Assembly (NCBI GenBank): GCA_002483445.1
Contig: DLHY01000153.1
Coordinates: 1 to 64,000 of the forward strand
Length of the DNA: 64,000 nt
From: Blastocatellia bacterium UBA7656
GTDB taxonomy: Bacteria > Acidobacteriota > Blastocatellia > UBA7656
Direction of reading: 5' to 3'
Shown here: positions 9,905-18,240 of the stretch, one piece after another
Layout: every line of letters starts with the position of its first letter
Position numbering within the stretch: position 1 is the stretch's first letter
Position numbers and translations under genes: made by a program
Notes under the pieces: model-generated
Database searches by the model: none
Told to the model about the DNA's origin: nothing
What the model saw: only the letters and a program-made list of their open reading frames with translations

Positions 9905-10327
9905 TCATTTCGCTTGAACATTCATCGTCGCCTGCCCCTGGCCGCGCGATCCCTGATAAGCGATCCGCGCTTCCCAGGTGCCGGTCATTTCTATTTTGAC
10001 CTGAGCGCGATACTTGCCCGGAGTGTCGCTGGTCGTAAGCTCGGCTTTGTCGTTCATCTCGGCCATCGCGCCCATCGCCGGCATGTGAAAAGTGAGCGAT
10101 GCGGCTCCGACATCGACCAGATTGCCTGACGCATCCGTGAAAGAAAGCATCAGGTCGTTGTCTCCCACTTTGAGGTCGCCTGTCGCGCTGGCGATAGCGA
10201 CGGTCATATCGCCTGACTTCGTCGACTTGATGATTTTATCGCCTGCTGATGAAGGATCGGTTTTGCAGGCGGCGGCTAGCAGGGCGATAAATAGAAAGGA
10301 TGCAGTGAAAAAAATCTTTGCGCGCAT
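9905..10327 (-). CDS. YtkA-like/FixH-like lipoprotein
   Basis: Short exported protein, 140 residues, with a lipoprotein signal peptide: basic start, hydrophobic core and lipobox LLAAAC with Cys at about residue 21. The mature part, 'GDMTVAIASATGDLKVGDNDLMLSFTDASGNLVD...LTFHMPAMGAMAEMNDKAEL', matches the YtkA-like beta-sandwich often found beside copper RND pumps. The Met-rich 'HMPAMGAMAEM' is a plausible Cu(I)-binding strand. It lies just upstream of cusA on the same strand. A periplasmic metal-chaperone role is inferred from context. Confidence 0.85.
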   Translation of the reverse strand: MRAKIFFTASFLFIALLAAACKTDPSSAGDKIIKSTKSGDMTVAIASATGDLKVGDNDLMLSFTDASGNLVDVGAASLTFHMPAMGAMAEMNDKAELTTSDTPGKYRAQVKIEMTGTWEARIAYQGSRGQGQATMNVQAK

Positions 10328-10459
10328 ATTGCATTTCTCCCTAAGAAGGCGCGTTGAGTGGGGCAGTGATGAATCTACCTCAAGCCTTCGCGCAAAAAAA
10401 TCAACCGACGCAAGGCGGGCTTGCGTCGCTTCATTATTCGAGTGGACACACTACGGCCC

Positions 10460-10897
10460 TTAAATCAGGAGCGCGCAAAATTGCAGGTATGCTTGCCCGC
10501 GTTTTAGAGGAAAATGCGCGGGTATGAAAACTTCTTTGCGGGAAATGATGCCTTCGGTCGGCATCGACTGATCTTCCGGCAGGTCGGGCGCATCATCAGC
10601 GCGCGAGGTGACGGCGAGGCTCGTCGCCTGATTGGGCAACAGAGAACAATCTTTCAAGCCCTCCTGCCCGGAGATGGAATCGGTTGAATGATCATCGCTC
10701 GATTGTTTTTGACGATGTTCGACACGAGCCTCTGAGTGACAGGAAACCGCGGGCTTTTCATCACGGCAGGCATCCGTCGTTTCCAGCCCGCAGCACAATG
10801 CGCAGCCAAGCCCGCCAAGCCACAGCGCAACAGCTATGATGGCCAGACAGCAGATTCGCTCGCTCCTTGACGACTTTCCTCGGCGCATTGTCAGCAT
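10460..10897 (-). CDS. Small Cys-rich exported protein in the copper block
   Basis: Protein of 145 residues, family not recognised. A hydrophobic signal-like segment ('ICCLAIIAVALWLGGLGCALCCG') is followed by a Cys/His-bearing stretch with 'DACRDEKPAVSCHSEARVEH' and a hydrophilic middle. AGGAAG just upstream of the ATG supports the start. It lies between the multicopper oxidase gene and the YtkA-like gene, all on the minus strand. A second small exported protein of the same style (14105-14497) lies at the far end of the block. Copper binding or sensing in the envelope is suggested only by context and by Cys/His content. Confidence 0.65.
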   Translation of the reverse strand: MLTMRRGKSSRSERICCLAIIAVALWLGGLGCALCCGLETTDACRDEKPAVSCHSEARVEHRQKQSSDDHSTDSISGQEGLKDCSLLPNQATSLAVTSRADDAPDLPEDQSMPTEGIISRKEVFIPAHFPLKRGQAYLQFCALLI

Positions 10898-10940
10898 TCT
10901 ATGCTTCCTGTTTTTTCGTGTCCACTATAACAAAGCGGTT

Positions 10941-10991
10941 GTCCTTCGTCATTAGTCACTGGTCATTTGCAAAGGACTAATGACGAAGGAC
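10941..10991. terminator. 17-bp perfect inverted repeat downstream of the multicopper oxidase gene
   Basis: Arms gtccttcgtcattagtc (10941-10957) and gactaatgacgaaggac (10975-10991) are exact inverted copies with a 17-base loop. It lies just after the oxidase stop in the transcription direction. No strong U-tract is present, so it may be a processed hairpin or another member of the inverted heptamer repeat family rather than a true terminator. Confidence 0.5.
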
Positions 10992-11007
10992 AAAGGACAC
11001 TGTTCAA

Positions 11008-12510
11008 TCAAGGATGCTTGTGCGTTTCTACTTTCTTCTTCGTCTCGACTCGGCCTTCTTTTATTTTGGCCATAACCTTGTCGTACATCTCAGGCGTCAG
11101 CACTCGCACAAGCGTCATCATTCCCATCATCGAGCCTGTCCAGTCTTTCGCCAGCCCGTAGGTTTCAGGCTTCTCAACCGCCTCATCCATCGTCATCCAC
11201 ATATCCTGCGGATAGCCCGGCACGCGCCTGCCTGCCTGCTCTGCGGGGACTAGAGCCATGTCACACTTTGGACACTTGCCCGGTTTGTCGAATCGGACTT
11301 CCGGGTGCATCGGGCAGACATAAACCGTTGGCTTTGCATCCCCGTGCTGATGCTGACCGACGAGGTTCGAAGTCTCTCTTTCTCTTGCCGTCATCCCCAT
11401 GCCGCGTCCCAATCCGGGGCCGAGTTCTTCGGACATCGCGGGGCCTTTTTTGATCATGCCCATGCCCTCTTCCATGCCCATTCCGGTGTGCATACCGTGG
11501 CCGACGTGCGACATCGGGCCGACCATCGAGACCATCTGATTCATCATGTGATGCGGCAGGTGACAATGCACCATCCAGTCTCCTGTGTACTTCGCTTCGA
11601 ACTCGACATCGCGAGCCTGCGCCACTCCGACCAGCACAGTGTTGCCGGGATACCACGCGGATTCGGGAATGCGCCCGCCTTCCGTTCCTGTGACGTAAAA
11701 CTGATGACCGTGCATGTGCATAGGATGATGATCCATTCCCATGTTCACGAATCGTATTCGCACGCGCTCGCCCTGACGCACGATCAAAGGCGTGGCGTCA
11801 GGGCCGGCCTTGCCGTTTAGGGTGAGCCAGTTGAACTCCATCGACAAAGTGTTGGGTATAGTGTTGTTCGGAAGGATAGCCCACTCCTGAAGGATCAGGC
11901 CGAAGTCTTTATCGACGCGCGGCTGATGAGGTCTTTTCGGATGGATGATGAAAAACCCGATCAGCCCCAGCATCTCCTGCATAGGCATGTGCGAGTGATA
12001 GAAGAAGGTTCCGTTTTGATGAAGCGTGAATTCATAAGTGAACTTCTCGCCGGGAAGAATGAGCGGCTGGCTGATGCCGGGAACGCCATCCATTTCAATC
12101 GGCACCTCCAGCCCGTGCCAGTGCGGCGTTATGGGTTCAGGCAACTTGTTGTGAAAATGAATCCGCACGCGGTCGCCTTCGTTCACTTCGATTGTCGGGC
12201 CGGGCATACTGCCGTTGAAGCCCCACACATCGATTACCTTTGCCGGTCCCAGCGGTGAAGCGGGGAGAAATTCTCTTTTAACCGGCTCTGCTGTCAGTTG
12301 AAAAACCTTCACGCCGCCCTCCACAGAGAAAGGAAGTTTCGGAATGTCGGGCGTATGCACAGGGACGACAGAGCCTTCTGACAGGCTGGGCTGACTGACT
12401 GCGGTTTTGTGTTGCGAGTGATCGCGCTGGGCCGAGGCCTGTTGAGTTGCGGCAAGTCCGGCTCCGAGGAAGGTCGCGCCTCGCAGAAAACTTCGTCTGC
12501 TCTTGTTCAT
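11008..12510 (-). CDS. Tat-exported multicopper oxidase with heavy-metal-binding insert
   Basis: Laccase/CopA-like multicopper oxidase, 500 residues, probably oxidising Cu(I) to less toxic Cu(II) in the periplasm. A Tat signal (SRRSFLRG, residues 4-11) starts it. Copper ligands are visible in order: HWHG (about 130), HSH (about 172), HHPMHMHGH (about 260) and HCHLPHHMMNQM (about 315). The oxidase part appears two-domain sized. After a Met/Gly-rich linker (MHTGMGMEEGMGM) comes a small zinc-ribbon-like domain near residues 395-420, 'YVCPMHPEVRFDKPGKCPKCDMALVP', the heavy-metal-binding domain seen in CusB and CopB proteins. The tail is unassigned. Gene order with a TolC gene upstream supports a copper-resistance role. 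Confidence 0.92.
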   Translation of the reverse strand: MNKSRRSFLRGATFLGAGLAATQQASAQRDHSQHKTAVSQPSLSEGSVVPVHTPDIPKLPFSVEGGVKVFQLTAEPVKREFLPASPLGPAKVIDVWGFNGSMPGPTIEVNEGDRVRIHFHNKLPEPITPHWHGLEVPIEMDGVPGISQPLILPGEKFTYEFTLHQNGTFFYHSHMPMQEMLGLIGFFIIHPKRPHQPRVDKDFGLILQEWAILPNNTIPNTLSMEFNWLTLNGKAGPDATPLIVRQGERVRIRFVNMGMDHHPMHMHGHQFYVTGTEGGRIPESAWYPGNTVLVGVAQARDVEFEAKYTGDWMVHCHLPHHMMNQMVSMVGPMSHVGHGMHTGMGMEEGMGMIKKGPAMSEELGPGLGRGMGMTARERETSNLVGQHQHGDAKPTVYVCPMHPEVRFDKPGKCPKCDMALVPAEQAGRRVPGYPQDMWMTMDEAVEKPETYGLAKDWTGSMMGMMTLVRVLTPEMYDKVMAKIKEGRVETKKKVETHKHP

Positions 12511-12632
12511 GATTTAGCTCCTCTAAGAAAGTGGCGCAAGCTGTTAGCTTGCGCGGCCCTCGATGGTCATACTTTCGGGGCGAAGCGCAATCTTCGAGAT
12601 CGCGTTACATCAATGACTGCTCACTCGATCCT

Positions 12633-14015
12633 TCAACGATCTTTTGCATCGCCTGCGCCCTCTTCTGCTGCTCCTCGCATCGCGGGTGCGTCGAGTCCGC
12701 CCGTGAGCAGGAAGCCCTGCAATCGAATCGCGTTCTGATGAAGACGCGCAAGCGCCCGGATGTATTCTTCGCGCACCTGAAACATGGTGCGCTGCGCTAT
12801 GAGTACCTGCGGATACGCAGCGGCCATCTGACGAAAGCTCGCCAGATAAAGCTCGTAAGCCTTCCCGGCGCGAGGCAGAATTCTTTGCTGAAATCGCTCG
12901 ACCGCGCGCAGCGAAGATGAGTATTCGGCAAAGACCGCAGAGAGACGCGCTCGCAGCGAAAGTTCAAGACGTTGGACATCGCGCTCTGCGATTAGGAGTT
13001 CCGCCTGAGCCGCCGCGATATTTCCCTGATTGCGATTAAAGAGCGGGATGCGGATGCCCGCTTCGATGAAGCCTTCAGGGCCGGTTGCGCGGCCTGTGCC
13101 TTCGAGCTTTTCAAGGCTGTACCCGAAACCGCCGCGCAGAAAAATATCAGGGGCGCGCTCTGCTTTTGCTCTATCAATAACGGCTCGCGCACGCTCGACT
13201 CGCGCACGCGCACTCTTGATTTCAGGGCTTGCGCCGATCAACGAGACAAGCAAAGACTCTCTGTCGAGCGCAGGAACTGCGGCTTCCAGGTTGCCCGCAA
13301 GCTTTGCAGGTTTGAGCGCAGGGTTTCCGACGACGGCGGCCATCATCTGCCAGGTTTTTTCTCTGTCGTTTTCGGCATCGATCAAAGCGAGTTCCGTCTG
13401 CTGGGCTTCGACCTCAGCTTCGAGCAGGTCGGGGCGGTCGGCCTGTCCTATGTTGAAAAGCTCTTCCGAAATTTTCACCGCTTCATCAGCCAGTCGGGAG
13501 AGTTGTTTTCTTAGCTCGATTCTCTCATCTGCGGCGAGGGCTTCGTAGTAAAGCAGGCGAACTGAATTCAACACGCGCTGCCTTTGAGCTTCTTTTTCAG
13601 CAGCGGCTTCTGTCTGTTCGTGTTCGAAGATGCGGCGACTCTTTTTGAGCTTTCCGCCCGTGAGTATCGTCTGCTCGACGAAAAAGAAATGCTCGCTTTT
13701 TTCCGAAAAGGCCCGTGTGCTGAGTTCTTCGCCCTGATAGCCGATTATGGGATTTGGAAAAAGCCCCGCCTGTTTTCTTTTTCCTTCGGCCACGCGAATG
13801 GCCGCGTCAGCCTGAGCCAGCGTCGGATTATTCTCCAAAGCCATCCGCTCAAGCTCGGCGAGAGTCAGCGCCGTCGCATTGTCTGTTTGCTTATGTTCAG
13901 CGTTCGCGGCTTTCTCCCAGGCGTTCGATTGCGAGAAAGCCACAGGGGATGCGAGTTGAAAAAACAGTATCGCCATCGCCAGCTTTTTCGCCCGCGACTT
14001 TACATTCGTTGACAT
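12633..14015 (-). CDS. TolC-family outer membrane efflux protein (second copy)
   Basis: Outer membrane efflux channel of 460 residues. The start is placed at 14015 because AGGAGGAGT lies directly upstream and a clean signal peptide follows (MSTNVKSRAKKLAMAILFFQLASPVAFSQS); an in-frame ATG at 14084 is less likely. The body shows the CzcC/CusC pattern 'LTLAELERMALENNPTLAQADAAIRVAEGKRKQAGLFPNPIIGYQGEE' and a second OEP repeat with 'GGFGYSLEKLEG' and 'ARLHQNAIRLQGFLLTGGLDAP'. It differs clearly from the TolC gene at 4813, so it is not a recent duplication. It lies directly upstream of the multicopper oxidase gene and may pair with it rather than with CusA. Confidence 0.9.
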   Translation of the reverse strand: MSTNVKSRAKKLAMAILFFQLASPVAFSQSNAWEKAANAEHKQTDNATALTLAELERMALENNPTLAQADAAIRVAEGKRKQAGLFPNPIIGYQGEELSTRAFSEKSEHFFFVEQTILTGGKLKKSRRIFEHEQTEAAAEKEAQRQRVLNSVRLLYYEALAADERIELRKQLSRLADEAVKISEELFNIGQADRPDLLEAEVEAQQTELALIDAENDREKTWQMMAAVVGNPALKPAKLAGNLEAAVPALDRESLLVSLIGASPEIKSARARVERARAVIDRAKAERAPDIFLRGGFGYSLEKLEGTGRATGPEGFIEAGIRIPLFNRNQGNIAAAQAELLIAERDVQRLELSLRARLSAVFAEYSSSLRAVERFQQRILPRAGKAYELYLASFRQMAAAYPQVLIAQRTMFQVREEYIRALARLHQNAIRLQGFLLTGGLDAPAMRGAAEEGAGDAKDR

Positions 14016-14104
14016 ACTCCTCCTTAGTTCAGCAGGTCGCATAGCATCCGAAAGGCAGACTGCGGCCCTCCGGTTCCACTTCATCTACAGAACCGCAGGA
14101 GGAA

Positions 14105-14497
14105 TTAAATTCTCAGCGCCGAAAGTGTGGGAGGTGATCTCAGAGGGAGTGCCGCAAGCGCGGCGGATGAATGATTGAGCGTGAGAGAGATCGGCAAAAA
14201 AGTTTCAACAGCTAAGGGCTGCGCAAGCGGAGCGTCGGACAGGTGAAAAGCTATGGCGGCAGGCACCGTTGCCGCTGCATCGACGTGGCCCGGACACTTT
14301 TGCGAATCGTCATGAGATGGATTGGTCGGCTCGGAAGGCTGCTCGTGACAGTGATGGGTAGTTGTTGCCGACTTCACCGGAGCGGGCTTTGCGCAACCAT
14401 AAAAAGCGCAGTTCAAATCGCACACCTGCGACCACGCGAGCGCCGTCGCAAGAACGACGACTGCTGCAATAGTGACGACTGGCTTCGCGGTGCGCAT
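14105..14497 (-). CDS. Small Cys/His-containing exported protein at the head of the copper block
   Basis: Protein of 130 residues, family not recognised. A signal peptide (MRTAKPVVTIAAVVVLATALAWSQ) precedes a short Cys cluster 'VCDLNCAFYGC', then 'THHCHEQP' and 'KCPGHVDAAA'. The spacing of Cys and His suggests metal binding. No clear ribosome-binding site is visible before the ATG. It is the first gene of the minus-strand copper block and resembles in style, but not obviously in sequence, the protein at 10460-10897. Confidence 0.6.
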   Translation of the reverse strand: MRTAKPVVTIAAVVVLATALAWSQVCDLNCAFYGCAKPAPVKSATTTHHCHEQPSEPTNPSHDDSQKCPGHVDAAATVPAAIAFHLSDAPLAQPLAVETFLPISLTLNHSSAALAALPLRSPPTLSALRI

Positions 14498-14546
14498 AAC
14501 GCAATCAGTCTAGCAGCGCGTCGGACGCGGCAGCAAGCTTTTCAGT

Positions 14547-15542
14547 CTACCTGTAACGGAGCTTGTTTCTTTCCTGACGCGCTGCGTCTGCAAAGGCTGC
14601 GGCCTGGGGGTCATCAGGGATAATCGCATCGAGATCAGTCGAGCGAAAATTGAAAGTGAACCTTCCGTCCGCGTTTATGTAAACGCGGAGGTCGCCTTCC
14701 TGTGTATTGCCGGGAGCAGCGCAAAGGACGAGCGTGTTTCCCACCTGACGCGGCTTCAATACGGTCGTCGCGTTGCCCGCGATGACCACATCGGCCTGCG
14801 GATTTTCTTCTGCTATCCTTGCGGCTGTCTGCAACTCCGAGTGCGCAAGCACCACGAGTAGATCGCATTGTTTGCGCGCCTCAGCGATGGCCCGCTTCGC
14901 CGCCGCGTAAATATCCGTCACCGTTATATCGATTGCACCGGCAGGCTTGATCGGCTCGGCCAGTCCCACGAATCCGACTTTGATCTTCTTGCCTCCGGTT
15001 CGCGGGCCGCGGATCTCCCGGATCAGGAATGCGGGCGGCGCGGCTGCGTCGGGGCTGAAAACTCCATTGGCCGAGATGATGTTTTTGATCATCGGATAGG
15101 CCGCTATGCGCGCTTCCATCCCTTCTTTCGCCAGTAGTTTTTGCGCGTAAATCAGATCGAAGCGACCGAGGTTTATGACATCGACAGGCCAGCGGCTCAA
15201 GGCGCCGACCATCTGTTCGTTTTGCAGCATGACAGAAGCCGTATAGCCGGTGCTGTCGTAGAGAAAAAATCCGGCTATCACCTCAAGCACGGGCGTCTCT
15301 TTGAATTTTTTTCTGAAACCTTCAACATAGCCGACGCGACGCGCCAGCCCCCCACGGGGATGATTTCAGTCACAGGTGTCGATATTGCCGCGCTGATTGG
15401 CGCTGAAAAGTATGGCGAACGCCGCGCCGTCATCCGAGCCGAGCAGTTCATCGAAACTCGCCTTCTGAGTTTGCGGAGTCTCGGTCAGAACGCTAACCGA
15501 CAGGCAAAACATCGCCGCAAGCGCGCAGAAAGTTTTTCTCAA
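14547..15542 (-). CDS. UshA/5'-nucleotidase-like exported protein with in-frame TGA; candidate selenoprotein
   Basis: A TTG start at 15542 has AGGAGG eight bases upstream and opens a signal peptide (LRKTFCALAAMFCLSVSVLTE). The frame stays open for 331 codons except for one TGA at codon 59 (15366-15368), in the context I-D-T-C-D-(TGA)-N-H-P-R-G-G-L-A-R-R. Related metallophosphatase/5'-nucleotidase proteins, as I recall them, carry a CxC motif followed by GGLARR here, so the TGA takes the place of the second Cys. Sequence after it reads as normal protein, 'VNLGRFDLIYAQKLLAKEG', 'KIKVGFVGLAEP', 'CDLLVVLAHSELQTAARIAEENPQADVVIAGNA', typical of the UshA calcineurin-like fold. Read with Sec, the protein would be about 331 residues. 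Alternatives are a sequence error (TGC to TGA) or a recent nonsense mutation; without Sec, only a 58-residue peptide is made. Confidence 0.7.
15330..15348 (-). promoter_or_regulatory. bSECIS-like hairpin after the in-frame TGA
   Basis: In the mRNA, bases 18-36 after the UGA read GCUGGCGC-GUC-GCGUCGGC. All eight positions pair (six Watson-Crick, two G-U) around a three-base loop GUC. The loop starts 26 bases after the UGA and its first base is G. These match the published bacterial SECIS rules (loop 16-37 nt after UGA, loop of at least 3 nt with a G in the first two positions, stem of 4-16 bp). GC-rich coding sequence can produce such stems by chance. Confidence 0.5.
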
Positions 15543-15623
15543 CTGTGATACCTCCTGTGGATCATCGAACGAACTCGCTCAAAACCTTTACCATACCCAA
15601 GGCGAACGTGGCAATTTGATGAT

Positions 15624-16409
15624 CTATCTTTTCGAATCCGCCTGATAGCCGAGTTGCCGGGAAATTTCTCTCGCAGCCTGTTTGACCGCTTCGGCTATTT
15701 TCGCGATTGACCCTCGGTCGATCTGAGTGATGGTCGCGCTGACACCCACAGCGGCGACGGCCCTTCCGAATCCGTCGAAGACCGGCGCGGCGACGCAGCG
15801 CGCGCCCAGATTGTTTTCTTCATCATCAATCGCATAACCTTTGCGTCGCACTTTTTCCAAATCGGCCAGCAAACCTGCTCGCGTGGTGAGGGTTTTCGGA
15901 GTGAATCTCTTCAGCCCGCGCTCTTTTATGATCGCCTCGGCTTCCGCGCCGGGAAGATGCGCCAGGAGCGACTTGCCAACAGCCGTCGAGTGAACCTCCA
16001 TGCGCTTGCCTATCCAGGTGTCCATCTTGATGAAGCCCGGAGCTTCGACCTTTTCTATGTAGACCGCTTCGCTGTGATCGAGAACTGCCAGATGCACAGT
16101 GAGTTTGTATCGCTCGACCAGACGGCGCAGCACAGGCAATGCTGCTTGTTTCAAATCCGCGCCGACATCAACTCCGCGACCTAATGATAGCGCCTTCAGC
16201 CCAAGCTTGTACTTGCCCGTCCCTCGCTCGCGCGCAAGGTAGCCGCGCTTTTCCAGCGTGCGCAGTATATAACTCGCCGAGCTTTTCGGTATCGCAAGCT
16301 TTCGACTTATTTCCGAGTTTGTCATACCCGCGCTGCGCTGCCCTACGGCTTCAAGTATCGCCAGCGCGCGTTCGACTGCCGTCGAAGAATTGTCTTCACT
16401 TACGCTCAT
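15624..16409 (-). CDS. IclR-family transcriptional regulator
   Basis: Regulator of about 261 residues. Residues 8-70 form the winged helix-turn-helix ('STAVERALAILEAVGQRSAGMTNSEISRKLAIPKSSASYILRTLEKRGYL'), and the rest is the IclR effector domain with 'YIEKVEAPGFIKMDTWIGKRMEVHSTAVGKSLLAHL' and 'NLGARCVAAPVFD'. I chose the ATG at 16409; a GTG two codons earlier is possible. It is divergent from aceB-aceA with about 210 bases between them, the usual arrangement of a local regulator of the glyoxylate shunt. Several 16-bp palindrome-like sites lie in that gap. Glyoxylate or pyruvate as effector is known for E. coli IclR and is only inferred here. Confidence 0.92.
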   Translation of the reverse strand: MSVSEDNSSTAVERALAILEAVGQRSAGMTNSEISRKLAIPKSSASYILRTLEKRGYLARERGTGKYKLGLKALSLGRGVDVGADLKQAALPVLRRLVERYKLTVHLAVLDHSEAVYIEKVEAPGFIKMDTWIGKRMEVHSTAVGKSLLAHLPGAEAEAIIKERGLKRFTPKTLTTRAGLLADLEKVRRKGYAIDDEENNLGARCVAAPVFDGFGRAVAAVGVSATITQIDRGSIAKIAEAVKQAAREISRQLGYQADSKR

Positions 16410-16474
16410 GCCCACAGATTATCGCGCTCCGTTGCTCTTTTTCGCAAAACCCCACTCCCACATTCCGAATTTAT

Positions 16475-16571
16475 GTTCCGTATTTTGAACAACAGCGAAT
16501 TTTCGCTTGACCATATTTCGAACCTGCTTTATCGTGTTCTCCATACTGAAAAGCAGTTCGGCATATCGAAC
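16475..16571. promoter_or_regulatory. Cluster of four IclR-type operator-like sites between iclR and aceB
   Basis: Three sites follow GTTC-N8-GAAC or nearly so: GTTCCGTATTTTGAAC (16475-16490), GTTCTCCATACTGAAA (16536-16551) and GTTCGGCATATCGAAC (16556-16571). A fourth, half-matching site is TGACCATATTTCGAAC (16508-16523). The central bases tend to be AT(A/T). The last full site ends 49 bases before the aceB ATG. Palindromic 15-16 bp operators in divergent gaps are usual for IclR-family proteins. Confidence 0.55.
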
Positions 16572-16620
16572 GCAGGTTTTATGCCTGAACGGATATTTGT
16601 GTATCTTGAAGGGAGAGCAG

Positions 16621-18183
16621 ATGATCGATGCGAGGATAAACAGTGCGCCTGAAGAGTTCGAAGCGGAGAAAGACCTGCCGCGCGGTTTCATGGATTTCCT
16701 CACGGGGCTGCACCGCGAGTTTACGCCGAGACAGCGGGCGCTCACAGCGAAGCGCGCTGACACATTGGCTCGCGCGCACGAGGGCCGGTTGCCCGATCAT
16801 CTCCCACAGACGGATGCGACCTCGACGGATTGGAAAATAGATCTGCCCTCGTGGTGCCAGGATCAGCGCAATCAGATGACCGGCCCGGCTGATGACCGGG
16901 AGCTTGTCGTCAAGATGCTAAATTCGGGAGCGCCTGGAGTGATGCTCGACCTTGAAGATTCGATGGCCAACCGCTGGCCGAACCTCACTTGCGGAATCGA
17001 AAACATACTCGAAGCTCTGCGCTGCAAGCTCACTTATTTCGATGAGAAGCGACAGCAGACCGTTGAAATCAAAAAGAGCGACGCCGTGCTATGGATTCGC
17101 CCGCGCGGGCTGCACCTCTCTCAGGCGGGAGTGCTTGCCGACAAAGAAGAGTTGATCTCCGCTTCGCTCTTCGACGTGGCGATGATCGCTTACCGAATCG
17201 CCCCGGAAGAGTTGAAGCATCCGCTGGCGTTTTACATTCCGAAATCCGAATCTGCCGAAGAAGCTCTCTGGTGGCGCGATCTGTTTCAAACCATAGCGAA
17301 AGCGAAAGCGTGGCCCGCCGATTACATCAAGTGCATGGCGCTCGTCGAATCGCATCCGCTCGCATACCAGATGGAAGAGTTTCTCTACAATCTCAGAGAC
17401 CATATTCTCGGCCTTAATCTGGGGCGATGGGATTACATGGCGAGCCTCATACATTTCAATCTTCAGGATGATAAGTGGGCGCTGCCTGACCGAAACACGA
17501 TACCGCACGACGTTCCATTCTTTCAGCGACTGCGCGAACTGCTCGTCGAGATATGTCACAGTCGCGGCGCGCTGGCCATAGGCGGGATGACCGCGCTTTA
17601 TCCGAGTCGAGTGGATGCAGAACTCAACGAGCGCGCATTGCGAGTGCTTGCCGCAGACAAGAGCAACGAAGCCGCCTGCCTTATGGACGGCGCGTGGACG
17701 GGTCATCCAGATCAGAATGAAATCGCCGTGAGCCAGTTTCCCTCTCCGAATCAGATCGACGCGCGCCGCGACCTTGCCGCGCGTTATCCCGATCTGAGAC
17801 CTGCTCCGAAAGGCGTCGGCAAAATCACGCTCGAAGGAACCCGCGCGGCTGTGAGAACCGTCATCCGCTATCGAGCGGGAGTGCTTGGCGGCAAGGGCGC
17901 GAGTCTGCTCGATGGTTACATGGAAGACCTGGCGACGGATCGCATCTATCGATTGATGATCGCGCAACGCACGCTTCACCGCGACAGGGTGAAGGTGATT
18001 GATTCAACGGGTCGCGCCATCGCTCACACGCCGGAGTTTGTGAGCGAACTGTTTGATGAAGAACTAAACCGCATCATCCGCGAACTGCCGCCGGACGCAG
18101 GCGAATCAGACGTTGAAAGATACGTCAGCGCGCGCCGCATCAGTGAAGATATGATAGCGCGCGGCGAGTTCGATCCGGTCTGA
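16621..18183 (+). CDS. aceB: Malate synthase A
   Basis: Condenses glyoxylate with acetyl-CoA to malate, the second step of the glyoxylate shunt; cytosolic. 520 residues from the ATG at 16621, which follows AAGGGAGAG; the frame is open 38 codons further upstream but without a better start. Family A features are visible: 'PGVMLDLEDSMANRWPN', 'LWIRPRGLHL', 'ALVESHPLAYQMEEFLYNLRDHILGLNLGRWDYMASLIH' and 'RGALAIGGMTALYPSR'. It is followed after 57 bases by aceA. Expression is probably controlled by the divergent IclR regulator. This pathway lets the cell grow on acetate or fatty acids. Confidence 0.95.
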   Translation: MIDARINSAPEEFEAEKDLPRGFMDFLTGLHREFTPRQRALTAKRADTLARAHEGRLPDHLPQTDATSTDWKIDLPSWCQDQRNQMTGPADDRELVVKMLNSGAPGVMLDLEDSMANRWPNLTCGIENILEALRCKLTYFDEKRQQTVEIKKSDAVLWIRPRGLHLSQAGVLADKEELISASLFDVAMIAYRIAPEELKHPLAFYIPKSESAEEALWWRDLFQTIAKAKAWPADYIKCMALVESHPLAYQMEEFLYNLRDHILGLNLGRWDYMASLIHFNLQDDKWALPDRNTIPHDVPFFQRLRELLVEICHSRGALAIGGMTALYPSRVDAELNERALRVLAADKSNEAACLMDGAWTGHPDQNEIAVSQFPSPNQIDARRDLAARYPDLRPAPKGVGKITLEGTRAAVRTVIRYRAGVLGGKGASLLDGYMEDLATDRIYRLMIAQRTLHRDRVKVIDSTGRAIAHTPEFVSELFDEELNRIIRELPPDAGESDVERYVSARRISEDMIARGEFDPV

Positions 18184-18240
18184 GAAGTTCAAATTTCCGA
18201 CAACTCACATTTCAGGAAAAACCCGAAGGAGGAGAAAGTG

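Noticed and set aside
10092..10463. Plus-strand open frame opposite the YtkA-like gene
   Set aside because: Antisense to a lipoprotein gene with a clear lipobox; no independent support.
17089..17979. Minus-strand open frame of 296 codons
   Set aside because: Antisense to aceB, a recognised malate synthase.
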